Origin: Lachnospiraceae bacterium
GTDB taxonomy: Bacteria > Bacillota > Clostridia > Lachnospirales > Lachnospiraceae
Direction of reading: 5' to 3'
NCBI GenBank assembly: GCA_017540605.1
Contig: JAFYAS010000037.1
Span: forward strand, 1 to 60,317
DNA: 60,317 nucleotides
The translations under genes were made by a program, and so were the position numbers. This document shows, piece by piece, positions 16,576-26,519 of the stretch. Position 1 is the first letter of the stretch; the number at the start of each line of letters is the position of its first letter. The notes under the pieces are model-generated. The model saw only the letters and a list, made by a program, of their open reading frames with translations, was not told where the DNA came from and ran no database searches.

Positions 16576-19092
16576 ATGGACGAGGAAATCTTTGATAAAA
16601 AGCATGAGGTGGATCTTAAAAAGACCATGGAGAATTATTATATTGATTACTCCATGAGCGTTATCGCATCAAGAGCACTTCCTGATGTGAGAGACGGTCT
16701 AAAGCCTGTACAAAGGCGTATTCTTCATGCGATGGTAGAGTTGCACAACGATCCCGACAAGCCCCACAGAAAATGTGCCCGTATTGTCGGTGATACAATG
16801 GGTAAATATCACCCCCACGGTGACAGCTCCATATATGAGGCACTTGTAAAGCTTGCTCAGGAATGGAATACAAGGTATCCCCTTGTGGACGGACACGGAA
16901 ACTTCGGTTCTGTGGACGGTGACAAGGCAGCTGCCATGAGATATACAGAGGCAAGACTTTCCAAGATATCTCAGGAGATGACAGCAGATATCGGCAAGGA
17001 TACTGTAGATTTTATACCCAACTTCGATGAAACGGAAAAAGAGCCTGTGGTTCTTCCAAGCCGATATCCCAATCTACTGGTAAACGGTACCTCCGGTATT
17101 GCCGTAGGTATGGCAACAAATATACCTCCTCACAATCTTCGTGAGGTCATTGGCGCAGTTGTAAAGATCATAGACAACAAGGTCGAAGAAGACAGAGAGA
17201 CTGATATCGAAGAGATCCTTGATATAGTTAAGGGACCTGATTTTCCTACCGGTGCTTCCATCCTTGGAAGAAGGGGAATCGAAGAAGCCTATAGAACAGG
17301 TCGCGGCAAGATCAGAGTGAGAGCCGTGACAGATATTGAGACTATGTCCAACGGAAAGACTCGTATCGTTGTTACCGAGCTTCCCTATATGGTCAACAAG
17401 GCAAAGCTTATAGAGAATATCGCAGAGCTTGTAAAGACCAAGAAGATAGAGGGAATCACAGAGCTTCGTGATGAGTCTTCAAGAGAAGGTATGAGGATAG
17501 TTATTGAGCTTCGTAAGGATATCAACGCCAATGTAATGCTCAACAAGCTCTATAAGCATACACAGCTTCAGGATACATTTGGTGTGATCATGTTGGCTTT
17601 AGTAAACAATGAGCCCAGAGTGCTGAATCTTCTTGAGATGTTAAAGCTTTACCTTAAGCATCAGGAAGAGGTTGTGACCAGAAGGACACAGTATGATCTT
17701 AAGAAGGCTGAAGAAAGAGCACACATTTTGGAGGGCTTGCTTATTGCCCTCGACAATATAGACGAAGTTATAGAGATCATCAGAAGCTCGGCAAATGTTG
17801 GCGAGGCTAAGACAAGACTCATTGAGCGCTTCGGGCTTTCCGAGGTTCAGGCACAGGCCATAGTTGATATGAGGCTCAGAGCTCTTACCGGTTTGGAAAG
17901 AGAAAAGCTTGAGGCTGAATACAAAGAGTTGATGGCTACTATTGAAAGACTCCGTGCGATCCTCGCTGATGAGAAGCTCTTACTTGGAGTTATCAAGGAA
18001 GAGATTATGGTGATCAGCGACAAGTACGGTGATGACAGAAGAACCTCTATCGGTATAGATTACGGTGATCTTGAGGATGAGGATCTGATCCCCAATGATG
18101 TGACCATGATCACTCTTACCAAGCTTGGTTATATCAAGCGTATGACTGTTGACAACTTCAAGAGTCAGCATCGTGGTGGTAAGGGAATCAAGGGTATGCA
18201 GACCATTGAGGACGATACCATCGTAGAGATGTTCATGACATCGGCTCACCACTACGTACTCTTCTTTACCAACAAAGGAAGGGTTTACAGGATGAAGGCC
18301 TACGAGATACCTGAAGCTTCAAGGACCTCAAGAGGTGTGGCTATAGTAAATCTCCTAGAGCTTGAGCCCGATGAGAAGATTAGCGCATTCATTACCTTAA
18401 AGGGCTATGATGTGGGACAATACCTCTTCTTCACTACCAAGTACGGTATCGTAAAGAAGACTCCTATCCTTGATTTTGCAAATATCAGAAGATCAGGACT
18501 CATCGCTATAAACTTGAAGGAAGGCGACGAGCTCATAGAGGTAAAGGCTACTGACGGCGAGCGCGAGGTAATGCTTGTATCAAATCAGGGTATGGCTATC
18601 CGCTTCAAGGAAAGCGATGTAAGAGCCACCAGCCGTGCATCTATGGGTGTTATCGGTATGAATCTTATGGGTGATGATTATATCGTGGGTATGCAGATGG
18701 ATACTCAGGGTGAGGACCTTCTGATCGTTACAGAGAACGGTATCGGAAAACGTACAGCCATGAACGAATTCTCTGCACAACACCGTGGAGGAAAGGGTGT
18801 CAAGTGCTACAAGCTTACGGAGAAGACCGGCAATATCATGGGATTTAAGGCGGTAAATGATGAGCATGAGATACTGATCATTTCCACCGAGGGAATAGTT
18901 ATCAGGATAGCCTGCAAGGATATCTCAACTCTTGGACGATATGCGTCAGGTGTGAAGCTTATTAACTTAAGTGATGATGAGAATGTAAGAGTTGCATCCA
19001 TCACCAAGGTAAAGGGACTTGCACTTTCAGAGGATGAAGAGACCGGGGGAGAGTCTGAGGAAACAGAGGATTCCGAGACTACAGAACAATAA
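16576..19092 (+). CDS. gyrA: DNA gyrase subunit A
   Basis: This 838-residue cleavage and reunion subunit shows the quinolone-determining region [12 protein letters not shown] with wild-type Ser and acidic residue, the catalytic tyrosine in [10 protein letters not shown], and a C-terminal beta-propeller with a GyrA box written QHRGGKG, ending in an acidic tail. The start at 16576 follows ATAGGAGA and matches the family; an in-frame ATG 48 nt upstream adds unrelated residues. A terminator follows. Confidence 0.97.
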   Translation: MDEEIFDKKHEVDLKKTMENYYIDYSMSVIASRALPDVRDGLKPVQRRILHAMVELHNDPDKPHRKCARIVGDTMGKYHPHGDSSIYEALVKLAQEWNTRYPLVDGHGNFGSVDGDKAAAMRYTEARLSKISQEMTADIGKDTVDFIPNFDETEKEPVVLPSRYPNLLVNGTSGIAVGMATNIPPHNLREVIGAVVKIIDNKVEEDRETDIEEILDIVKGPDFPTGASILGRRGIEEAYRTGRGKIRVRAVTDIETMSNGKTRIVVTELPYMVNKAKLIENIAELVKTKKIEGITELRDESSREGMRIVIELRKDINANVMLNKLYKHTQLQDTFGVIMLALVNNEPRVLNLLEMLKLYLKHQEEVVTRRTQYDLKKAEERAHILEGLLIALDNIDEVIEIIRSSANVGEAKTRLIERFGLSEVQAQAIVDMRLRALTGLEREKLEAEYKELMATIERLRAILADEKLLLGVIKEEIMVISDKYGDDRRTSIGIDYGDLEDEDLIPNDVTMITLTKLGYIKRMTVDNFKSQHRGGKGIKGMQTIEDDTIVEMFMTSAHHYVLFFTNKGRVYRMKAYEIPEASRTSRGVAIVNLLELEPDEKISAFITLKGYDVGQYLFFTTKYGIVKKTPILDFANIRRSGLIAINLKEGDELIEVKATDGEREVMLVSNQGMAIRFKESDVRATSRASMGVIGMNLMGDDYIVGMQMDTQGEDLLIVTENGIGKRTAMNEFSAQHRGGKGVKCYKLTEKTGNIMGFKAVNDEHEILIISTEGIVIRIACKDISTLGRYASGVKLINLSDDENVRVASITKVKGLALSEDEETGGESEETEDSETTEQ

Positions 19093-19104
19093 ATGAATAA
19101 TATG

Positions 19105-19136
19105 ACGGGGACGGTTTATAAGCCGTCCCTGTTTTT
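19105..19136 (+). terminator. gyrA terminator
   Basis: The stem ACGGGGACGG / CCGTCCCTGT (one G-T pair) has an 8-nt loop and a following TTTTT. Confidence 0.85.
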
Positions 19137-19165
19137 GCCCTATTTTTTAGAAAAGGAATATAAAT

Positions 19166-20164
19166 ATGTTTACATCATACGATACATTGAATTCAATACT
19201 TGCTCATACCAGCATGAAGGGATGGATGAAGTTTCTTCTTTATCCGGGAAACCTTGAGATGTTTTCATCTGATCATAGAGATATGCCCATAGGACAGGCA
19301 GCATTTCAGGGAGAGACACCTTGGAATACGAACTTGAAGGGAGTATCAGAGCAGATAGTTGATACTGCAAATCTTGTACTTGAGATAGAATCGGGAAGGA
19401 GAGACTGCCTTCAGTTGCCGCATTTCGGTAACTATATACCGGGAGAAGAAACATCCCTAGATGATCCTGAAGCCAGGTTTATGATCACTTCTGATATCAA
19501 TTTAAAATCCGATAGAAAGCGCCCATGTGTGCTGATACTTCCCGGTGGCGGCTATGAGCATGTGAGCTTTCAGAATGAGGGAACACCTTTGCAGTGGCTT
19601 TTTGAGAGAAATGGATATGCTGCATTTACACTTCGCTATCGCGTAGGCTCTGCGAGATATCCAAAGCCTCAGGAGGACGTGATCACTGCGCTTAAATTTA
19701 TTTATGAAAATGCGGATAAATGGGGAATTGATAAAGAGAATATAGGTCTTATGGGATTCTCTGCGGGAGGTCATCTTGCAGCCTCTGTTGCAGGGCTTTA
19801 CAAAGAGCTTGGATATGATCATAAGCCTGCATTTGTTCTTCTCGGATATCCTGTCATCACATTTAAGAAGAATGTGACCCATGAGGGAAGCGTTCAGTTC
19901 CTTTTAGGAGAAAAGGCGGATGCTATGCGTGAAAAGCTTTCCGTTGAGAATATGATAACAGGTGACTATCCTCCCACATTTGCCTGGGCGAACCTTGATG
20001 ATGATTGCGTACCTCCCGAAAATACAAAGCTTTTGGAGGCTGCACTTGAAAAAGCAGGTGTGAAGCATAAATGTGTATATTATCCTAAAGGAGGCCACGG
20101 ATGCGGCCTTGCCTACGACAACTCTGCCTGGGAGTGGAGTACGGAGATGTTTAGATTTTTATGA
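19166..20164 (+). CDS. Alpha/beta hydrolase, esterase-lipase family
   Basis: This 332-residue predicted cytosolic hydrolase has the oxyanion segment LILPGGGYEHVS, the nucleophile elbow GFSAGGH (Ser), an acid residue candidate in DDDCVPP and the catalytic His in KGGHGCG. This pattern matches acetyl-ester/xylan-esterase-like members of the BD-FAE/lipase-3 group common in rumen Lachnospiraceae. The first 110 residues are not part of the hydrolase core. The substrate cannot be told from sequence. Its 3' end overlaps the convergent ABC ATPase gene by 6 bp. Confidence 0.85.
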   Translation: MFTSYDTLNSILAHTSMKGWMKFLLYPGNLEMFSSDHRDMPIGQAAFQGETPWNTNLKGVSEQIVDTANLVLEIESGRRDCLQLPHFGNYIPGEETSLDDPEARFMITSDINLKSDRKRPCVLILPGGGYEHVSFQNEGTPLQWLFERNGYAAFTLRYRVGSARYPKPQEDVITALKFIYENADKWGIDKENIGLMGFSAGGHLAASVAGLYKELGYDHKPAFVLLGYPVITFKKNVTHEGSVQFLLGEKADAMREKLSVENMITGDYPPTFAWANLDDDCVPPENTKLLEAALEKAGVKHKCVYYPKGGHGCGLAYDNSAWEWSTEMFRFL

Positions 20165-20836
20165 TATGACCTCTCCATCCTTAAGCTCGATAACCCTGTC
20201 GCATGCCTCTGCCACATCCTTGTCGTGTGTGACAATGACAATAGTTCTTCCCATCTCATTAAGCTTCTTAAAAAGCTTCATCACCTCTTTCGCATTCTCT
20301 GAATCCAATGCTCCGGTGGGCTCATCTGCAAGGATCACAGAAGGATCATTGGCTATGGCTCTTGCTATGGCAACTCTTTGTTTTTGCCCACCTGAAAGCT
20401 CTAATACCTTTTTCTTCTTGAAGTCTGTCATATCTACTGCTTCAAGTGCTTCAAGTGCTATCCTCTTTCTTTCCTTCTTTGGCTTCTTGTTCTTCCCCAC
20501 AGCAAAGTCAAGGGGAAGCATCACATTTTCAAAAGCTGAAAAGTCCTCTATCAATGCATAGTCCTGCATCACCATACCCACCTTCTCATTTCGGAGAGCT
20601 GCCATCTTACCTTCAGAAAGCTTCTTTACTGATATGTCATCGAGCTTGTATTCCCCATCCTCGTAGGTATCTATCATGGCTATGATATGAAGAAGGGTCG
20701 ACTTACCTGCTCCGGACTTTCCTGTGATAGCCACAAGCTCGCCGTCGTCTATCTTTATATTCACGCCCTTCAGTGCTGTGAATTCATTAGTCTTCTTTTG
20801 ATTGTATATTTTTGTTATATTGTCAAGAACTATCAC
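20159..20836 (-). CDS. ABC transporter ATP-binding protein (MacB/LolD type)
   Basis: This 225-residue ATPase has Walker A GKSGAGKST, Q-loop MVMQDYALIE, signature LSGGQKQRVAIA, Walker B VILADEPTGALD and the switch His in VTHD. It belongs to the group that works with FtsX/MacB permeases in export or envelope-stress modules. It is the last gene of a leftward operon: lipoprotein (24629-23289), permease (23292-22084), permease (22083-20839), ATPase, with overlaps or gaps of no more than 2 bp. Confidence 0.93.
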   Translation of the reverse strand: MIVLDNITKIYNQKKTNEFTALKGVNIKIDDGELVAITGKSGAGKSTLLHIIAMIDTYEDGEYKLDDISVKKLSEGKMAALRNEKVGMVMQDYALIEDFSAFENVMLPLDFAVGKNKKPKKERKRIALEALEAVDMTDFKKKKVLELSGGQKQRVAIARAIANDPSVILADEPTGALDSENAKEVMKLFKKLNEMGRTIVIVTHDKDVAEACDRVIELKDGEVIS

Positions 20837-20838
20837 TT

Positions 20839-22083
20839 TTACCTCCTGTTGTCGGAAAGAACTCTTCTTGCCGGATACTTTTTCATTGTGACAATAGGAA
20901 ACAGCACAGATAATGAAATATATAGCAAGAAAACAAACGAAACCACCATTATTTCATTTTTTGTTAGTAAAAATGTGGTGTTGAATACACTTCGTCTAGT
21001 CATAAAAAGATATGTAGCTACAAACGAAGAAGTCAAAGCAACTGTAGAAGTGACAAATATATTCATTATATTGATCATCGCACATTGCTTCCAACTCAAT
21101 CCACAAATATTGTATATTGCATAATTCTTTAGCTGTCTCTTCATCATAATGAGTGAGCTACTTGTAGAACTTATCAGAGTGGTGAAGAAAAGAACAACTG
21201 CAAAGGGAATAAAAAATGTCAGAGAATGTAAAAGTCTTGTTTTAGATATCTTTGATATATTTGTCATATCATCAAGAAAACATACATATGCATGCTCTTC
21301 TATCAATTTTTTGTTGTATTCCTTCTCTTCATCTGTGATAGTCTTTTGATGTCTAACCAATACGATATCATCCATTGTTCCATCCAGATAAGCATCCTTG
21401 TTAAGAGTTTTCTTAACCTCCATAATCTCTGCCTGATTCATTATAACTGTTACTTTATTAGGATCTGCAAACGTCATATCCATGAACATTCTGGAATAAT
21501 CACCATCATCTTCATTCATTCCGCTTGTGTGTCCCCAAATAGTAGCGTCAGGAGTCAGTATTCCAACAACCTCAACATATATATAATTATCACCGTGTGT
21601 GACCCCTTTTATGACATCACCCACTTCAACATTTTTTGCATTTGAAGATAATACAGCATGAATATGCTTAGTTGAGGGATCATACGAATAATCTGATAAC
21701 CATTTGCCTTTTAATAGTTCAGGTTTATACATATCAATTGCCTCTTCATCATAAGCAATGGTTTCACATGAATTTTTTGGTAACTTATCCTCATATGATA
21801 TAACATATCCGTATGTCGCTATAACCTCTGATTTTTTCAAGACTGCTTCTAGTTCTTTTGAATCAGCAAGCTGTCCTCTGTCATAATTCAGCTCAATACC
21901 ATTTATCTGCATAAATAATCCATCAGCATCCAGATACTTGGAAAAACATCTGTATTCTTTCATGTTGAAGGTTATAATGGAGCTTGCAGCTATACACAAC
22001 AAAAAAGTTACAAAGAGTTGACATCCTATAAAAAAATTAAATTTGAAGCTTTTTCGAAGTTGATATAAAACATATCTAAGCAT
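20839..22083 (-). CDS. FtsX-like ABC permease, second subunit
   Basis: This 414-residue membrane protein has one transmembrane segment near the N-terminus (about 15-38), a large extracytoplasmic domain (about 40-265) and three C-terminal transmembrane segments (about 268-290, 315-340, 370-395), the MacB/FtsX topology. Its start abuts the stop of the preceding permease. It likely pairs with the 402-residue permease as a heterodimer driven by the downstream ATPase. The substrate is unknown. Confidence 0.8.
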   Translation of the reverse strand: MLRYVLYQLRKSFKFNFFIGCQLFVTFLLCIAASSIITFNMKEYRCFSKYLDADGLFMQINGIELNYDRGQLADSKELEAVLKKSEVIATYGYVISYEDKLPKNSCETIAYDEEAIDMYKPELLKGKWLSDYSYDPSTKHIHAVLSSNAKNVEVGDVIKGVTHGDNYIYVEVVGILTPDATIWGHTSGMNEDDGDYSRMFMDMTFADPNKVTVIMNQAEIMEVKKTLNKDAYLDGTMDDIVLVRHQKTITDEEKEYNKKLIEEHAYVCFLDDMTNISKISKTRLLHSLTFFIPFAVVLFFTTLISSTSSSLIMMKRQLKNYAIYNICGLSWKQCAMINIMNIFVTSTVALTSSFVATYLFMTRRSVFNTTFLLTKNEIMVVSFVFLLYISLSVLFPIVTMKKYPARRVLSDNRR

Positions 22084-23292
22084 TTATGCCACCTCTTTTC
22101 TGATAATCTTAAGATGCCCGATCCGCTTAGCAAAACATAAAATACATAGAAGCAGCAATAGAACAAGATATCCCACTGTAAACAAAAGATATATTTTAAA
22201 GCTGAATATCCCGCCCACATACCTAAAATATGGTCTGATCCACTTACGGATAAACAAATGAAATACTACTAAGGAAAGAATAAAGATTGGGACAGATAAC
22301 AAGATACATTCACCAATCCATGAAACGGTAGCATTTTTCAACGAAATGCCACACAATCTGAAGACATAGAGATCAATCTTTATTTTTTCAAAAACATAGG
22401 TAAATAGAATGACATAATTGATCAGCATAACCAACGCTAAAAGTCCGGCTGCGATATAGGCTGTATTATTTGTGTATTTTATTTTTCTCCGAGTCTTTGA
22501 TTCATTTGGAAAGATTACCCTGTCTCCGAGCTCTTCAATAAAAATTTTCTCTACAAATCTGAAGGTGTTTTCGGTTACATATTCATTGAAATATATTCCC
22601 ACAAAGCTGATTCCGACATGATCCGGAAGAGAATTAAGGGGTACCCAGGGAGTTGGATAATAATCATTTCTTCGATATCCTATTATCTTATAATCAATAC
22701 CTTCTATAGTGACAGTGTTATCTTTATTCTTTGCGGTTTTAACCGGTGGAAATTTATTGTTTGGGCTTTTAGAATCAATATAATCCCAAAAGATTGCAAC
22801 ATTATTCCCCTGACTCTCATCATCCTCAGTCCAAATACTCCCTCTCACATCTCCATATTTTTTAGCATTTTTCAAGACAGGGAGTGCAGAAAGCTTGCCT
22901 TCCTTATCCATAGTAAAATGTATCTCCATAGGCGTTTTTATGGAATATCCCCAATCGATATCATTGGTAAAAAGAAAGCCGTCAGAGAATGTATTTTCCA
23001 CTACATCATCATACGAATCAATAATTCTACTAAGGCATCTGACAACCTCTCCCTTTGTCACGCTTCCTTCATCAAAATCAATCTGAATCCCATAATAATC
23101 TTCAAGACTATCTGCGTTTCCTTTCTTATTTTCACCAACCTCAGATTCGATATATTGATTTAAGATCATGGCATATGTAAAACATGTAATAAAGGAAATA
23201 AAGGCTGTGGATACTATCAAAAGAACGAAAAGGATTTTATCTCTTAATACCAGCTTTCCCAGTTTGATTCCTATATCAAGCATATTTATCAT
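22084..23292 (-). CDS. FtsX-like ABC permease, first subunit
   Basis: This 402-residue membrane protein has the same topology as its neighbour: an N-terminal membrane segment (about 17-42), an extracytoplasmic domain (about 45-265) and three C-terminal hydrophobic segments (about 272-295, 320-345, 365-390). It overlaps the upstream lipoprotein gene by 4 bp and abuts the downstream permease, showing tight translational coupling. Sequence similarity to the other permease is low, consistent with an old heterodimeric pair. Confidence 0.8.
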   Translation of the reverse strand: MINMLDIGIKLGKLVLRDKILFVLLIVSTAFISFITCFTYAMILNQYIESEVGENKKGNADSLEDYYGIQIDFDEGSVTKGEVVRCLSRIIDSYDDVVENTFSDGFLFTNDIDWGYSIKTPMEIHFTMDKEGKLSALPVLKNAKKYGDVRGSIWTEDDESQGNNVAIFWDYIDSKSPNNKFPPVKTAKNKDNTVTIEGIDYKIIGYRRNDYYPTPWVPLNSLPDHVGISFVGIYFNEYVTENTFRFVEKIFIEELGDRVIFPNESKTRRKIKYTNNTAYIAAGLLALVMLINYVILFTYVFEKIKIDLYVFRLCGISLKNATVSWIGECILLSVPIFILSLVVFHLFIRKWIRPYFRYVGGIFSFKIYLLFTVGYLVLLLLLCILCFAKRIGHLKIIRKEVA

Positions 23293-24629
23293 TCGCCATC
23301 AACCTCCACAAGTGAACAATCAATAGCATTTATGATGATCCTCTTTTCATACATTGTATTTCTATCAATATACATGACATAACAGGGTATCCATGAGAAC
23401 TCATCAGTGTCATCGGGATTTACAACAGGATAGTAGACAAGAGATATCTTGTCGGCAACAGCTTCATTTGAAAAGAGAGCATTATCCTTATATGTCGAAA
23501 TAAAAGCTTCTTTTACTTTGTCAAAGGACATAATGGATGTGCTTTCTGTCTGGGTCGAGATCTCTCCATAAGTGAACTTTAGCTCTGCCCATACCACATG
23601 GTCTTCCTCCACCAAAAGTCGACCGGTATTGATAAGCATGTCGTTTGTAAATATCTGATCCCAATCAATATAGGTTTCATCCTCGTTGTACTGACCATCC
23701 GCCTCCTCATTTACTCCATGACTGTTCTCGTATGTAATATATCTGGGCAATAAGAGTTCGTTATTATCTTGCATGATAAAGGGTTTAGCAGTTATCTCTT
23801 CACCTTCGATCCTTAGCGTGGCATCTCCAAGAGACATGTCTTCATATAGATTTTTATATTGTGGAGATGAGGTTTCTACCTTTTCATCAAATCCGAAATG
23901 GCTTGCAAATGTCTGAGCGATTTCAGCCATTTCTTTTAGTCCCGGTGTATCAGGATCCCTTTTAAATTCATCGTTATATTGTAAATAATCCGAAAAAATA
24001 CCTCCTTCAGTGTCACTGATCTTTTCGTATTTTGAATATGTTGCATCGGGAAAAAACAAAACTTTTGTGATATTCTTTTCGATATCAGTTGCAAAAAGCA
24101 GACAATAGATTCTTCCATTGTAAAAGCCTGAATAGGTATGCCAATATCCATTGGAAGTATCATACCATCCGTTGATATTCTTGGTTCCATCAGGTCCGGT
24201 CACTGGATTTTCGCCCGAAAAAAAATCAAACTTTTCGTCAGTCCCTTTAAGATCCATGAAAGAAAGATACAGATCATAAAAAAGATAATCAAAATTGTCA
24301 TGATATTCCTTGCAGGTTCCTTCGTCGAATATCTCACTGGCGATTCTTTTTTCGTCATTAACGTCTATAGTTTTTTTCCTTGCGGTGTAGACCGGAATAT
24401 GGTTGATATCATTATTATCTATATTGACATTTACACTAAGCTTTCCGTTCCCTTTTTGTATATCCTCTTCCCACTTTATCGATTCTTCTTTAGATGTTTC
24501 CAAACCATTTTCTACTTGAATCTCATTATTTATTTCTCCGGAAGACGATACATAATCAACATCGGATCTGTGACAAGCATTAAGAAAAAGGCAGGATATA
24601 AAGCCCGTGATCAAAAGATATTTGCGCAT
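23289..24629 (-). CDS. Lipoprotein of the FtsX-type ABC operon (paralogue A)
   Basis: This 446-residue protein begins MRKYLLITGFISCLFLNAC with the lipobox LNAC (Cys19). The mature part has conserved blocks shared with the protein at 26520-27842: NGYWHTYSGFYNGRIYCLLF, ELLLPRYI, a WAELKFTYG stretch and the C-terminal IPCYVMYIDRN and INAIDCSLV. I recognise no catalytic motif. As first gene of the operon with the two permeases and ATPase it is probably the transporter's extracytoplasmic partner. Its 5' end and promoter are identical over 124 bp with those of the paralogue. Confidence 0.8.
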   Translation of the reverse strand: MRKYLLITGFISCLFLNACHRSDVDYVSSSGEINNEIQVENGLETSKEESIKWEEDIQKGNGKLSVNVNIDNNDINHIPVYTARKKTIDVNDEKRIASEIFDEGTCKEYHDNFDYLFYDLYLSFMDLKGTDEKFDFFSGENPVTGPDGTKNINGWYDTSNGYWHTYSGFYNGRIYCLLFATDIEKNITKVLFFPDATYSKYEKISDTEGGIFSDYLQYNDEFKRDPDTPGLKEMAEIAQTFASHFGFDEKVETSSPQYKNLYEDMSLGDATLRIEGEEITAKPFIMQDNNELLLPRYITYENSHGVNEEADGQYNEDETYIDWDQIFTNDMLINTGRLLVEEDHVVWAELKFTYGEISTQTESTSIMSFDKVKEAFISTYKDNALFSNEAVADKISLVYYPVVNPDDTDEFSWIPCYVMYIDRNTMYEKRIIINAIDCSLVEVDGE

Positions 24630-24694
24630 ATAAAGACCTCCTCAGGTGATATATAAATGAGATTATAACACGCAAATGTATCTAAGTTGTAAAC
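24571..24694 (-). repeat. 124-bp identical repeat, copy A (promoter, leader and signal peptide)
   Basis: The sequence is identical base for base to 27784-27907. Read on the minus strand it contains an extended -10 (TGTTATAAT), a ribosome site (AGGAGG) and the first 20 codons of the lipoprotein. Similarity drops abruptly at both ends. Confidence 0.97.
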
Positions 24695-24695
24695 T

Positions 24696-24739
24696 AAAAA
24701 CCTGCTACCCTTCTTATTGATGAGGAGTAGCAGGCTTTT
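24696..24739 (-). terminator. Terminator of the AAA-ATPase/nuclease gene
   Basis: On the minus strand the stem CCTGCTAC / GTAGCAGG, extended by further pairs inward, is followed by TTTTTAG. It lies just downstream of the gene ending at 24761. Confidence 0.8.
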
Positions 24740-24760
24740 AGTATAGTTCTTTGCTTTTAT

Positions 24761-26407
24761 TTAAACTTTCTCTATCTTACAACTATGCCTCTTAAAATCC
24801 TTGCTATCACTTGATACATCCTTGTTGTAGTTGATCCCTACAAGAAGTATGTTTCCCTTGTAATGCGAAAGTTTATCGGGATAGTTTCTTGCCTGTATCT
24901 GATCGAAGGCTGTTTCTATGGTCTTGTTGTACTTTAACTCAATAACAAGAGCCGGCTTGTCGGGATACTTCGGCGAAGGAAGATATGCAAGATCCACATA
25001 TCCCTTTCCGCTATCAAGCTCCTGTATGGTTGTATAGTACTTCTGAGCTGCATAGTAGGACATCTGTATGGCATAGGACAATGCTGCCTCGGAATTGTAG
25101 GTCTTGTTCTCTGCGCCATCATGGAACCATTCAAGGATCTCAGCTACCTTTTCTTCTTCAAGATTCCAGGTTGCATTTAAAAGTTTCTGAGATTTCTTGA
25201 AGGACTCGAATGTGCTGATCCAATCATCGAAATTTGTTGATGTTTTGAATTCATCAAGTATCTCTTTATTGGGGATAAATACTTCCTTTGTGCCAATATC
25301 ATATCCGAGATATCCTAAATGAATCAGCATCGTAAGCACATCATCTTTGCTGTGAAAAGACGTCATATCATTTTGATAAGACGAAATATTGATCTTCAAT
25401 CTATTGCCATCCATCAAGAATGCAACTGATTCCTTTAGTCCATCCATATCCATCTTTATATACTCGGAAAGCGCTTCATAATTCTCAGTCTTGTTCCAGT
25501 AGTTTTGGATGATTCCGGAAGACACAGCTTTAACCACAGACACAGGGCTATATATAGCATAGCGCTTGGGCTCTATCGGCTTACCTGTCGCTTTTTGGAT
25601 CTCATAATTAGGATCAGGTGGTACGATATCACACACTTCATATCCGTCATACCATTCCTTGACTTGATCATACATCCTTCCGTATTCATCACACAACACC
25701 CTAACCTCATCTTCAGTAAAACCAGAATAAGGCGCAAGCTGCAATGGTGCAATGATGGAATACTCATCGAACATATTGAGGGCTGAATGCTTTCCGTACT
25801 TCTTGATGGGAAGTATTCCTGTCATATATGCAAGGGCTACATATTCCTTGTCCTTGAGCCAATCTCTAAGGAAGTCAAGATATAGTCTTTGACCTTCAGT
25901 ATCATCCTTTCTCTCTCTAAAGACGGCATCCCATTCATCTATGATGATGACAAATTGCTGCTCTGTGTCCGCATACACATCATCCATCACCTGCAGAAAG
26001 TCTGTTTTATCCATATAATCTGCAACAGGATATGCCTTCACTATATCCCGAATAATGCTCTTTTCCATTTTAGCGAGAGAATCCTTTACAGACACATCGC
26101 TCTTGATGAATCGGGTCATCACTACCTTTATCACATCATACTTATTGAGATATCTATCCCAATTATCTTGTTCAGCGATTTTCCTTGATTCGAATAACGA
26201 CCTGCTGTCACCCTTTCCATAGTAAGATGCAAGCATATTTGCAGCTATAGACTTGCCAAAACGTCTAGGCCTTGAAACACAAACATATTTCTGCTCAGTC
26301 CTCACTACTCTATTCAAATAAGCAATCATTCCGGTCTTATCTACATATATATCAGAATTCAATGTTTCTTCAAATTTAGCACTTCCCGGATTCAAATATG
26401 TCGCCAT
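24761..26407 (-). CDS. AAA-ATPase-like protein with C-terminal PD-(D/E)XK nuclease domain
   Basis: This 548-residue protein of the AAA-ATPase_like (PF09820) plus PF08011 nuclease-fold family opens with ATYLNPGSAKFEETL then IYVDKTGMI. The P-loop is SRPRRFGKS, a Walker B-like region is FVIIIDEWD, and the C-terminal domain carries GKGYVDLAYLP and VIELKY, the PD-(D/E)XK core. Such proteins are multiplied in gut and rumen Lachnospiraceae and Bacteroidetes; their function is not settled. The start at 26407 is supported by AGGAGGTGA and the family N-terminus. It stands alone between two paralogous lipoprotein genes with its own promoter and terminator. Confidence 0.9.
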   Translation of the reverse strand: MATYLNPGSAKFEETLNSDIYVDKTGMIAYLNRVVRTEQKYVCVSRPRRFGKSIAANMLASYYGKGDSRSLFESRKIAEQDNWDRYLNKYDVIKVVMTRFIKSDVSVKDSLAKMEKSIIRDIVKAYPVADYMDKTDFLQVMDDVYADTEQQFVIIIDEWDAVFRERKDDTEGQRLYLDFLRDWLKDKEYVALAYMTGILPIKKYGKHSALNMFDEYSIIAPLQLAPYSGFTEDEVRVLCDEYGRMYDQVKEWYDGYEVCDIVPPDPNYEIQKATGKPIEPKRYAIYSPVSVVKAVSSGIIQNYWNKTENYEALSEYIKMDMDGLKESVAFLMDGNRLKINISSYQNDMTSFHSKDDVLTMLIHLGYLGYDIGTKEVFIPNKEILDEFKTSTNFDDWISTFESFKKSQKLLNATWNLEEEKVAEILEWFHDGAENKTYNSEAALSYAIQMSYYAAQKYYTTIQELDSGKGYVDLAYLPSPKYPDKPALVIELKYNKTIETAFDQIQARNYPDKLSHYKGNILLVGINYNKDVSSDSKDFKRHSCKIEKV

Positions 26408-26443
26408 GCTTTCACCTCCTATGTCCATCATACAATTAAGTAA

Positions 26444-26472
26444 ACTATACCACAATAAACATAGGCTCACAA
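26444..26472 (-). promoter_or_regulatory. Promoter of the AAA-ATPase/nuclease gene
   Basis: On the minus strand, TTGTGA and TATAGT are separated by 17 bp, about 35 nt before the start codon. Confidence 0.6.
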
Positions 26473-26519
26473 CAGTAAAAATGGCAATTCTATTTGGGAG
26501 TCGGAGTACGGAGATATAT

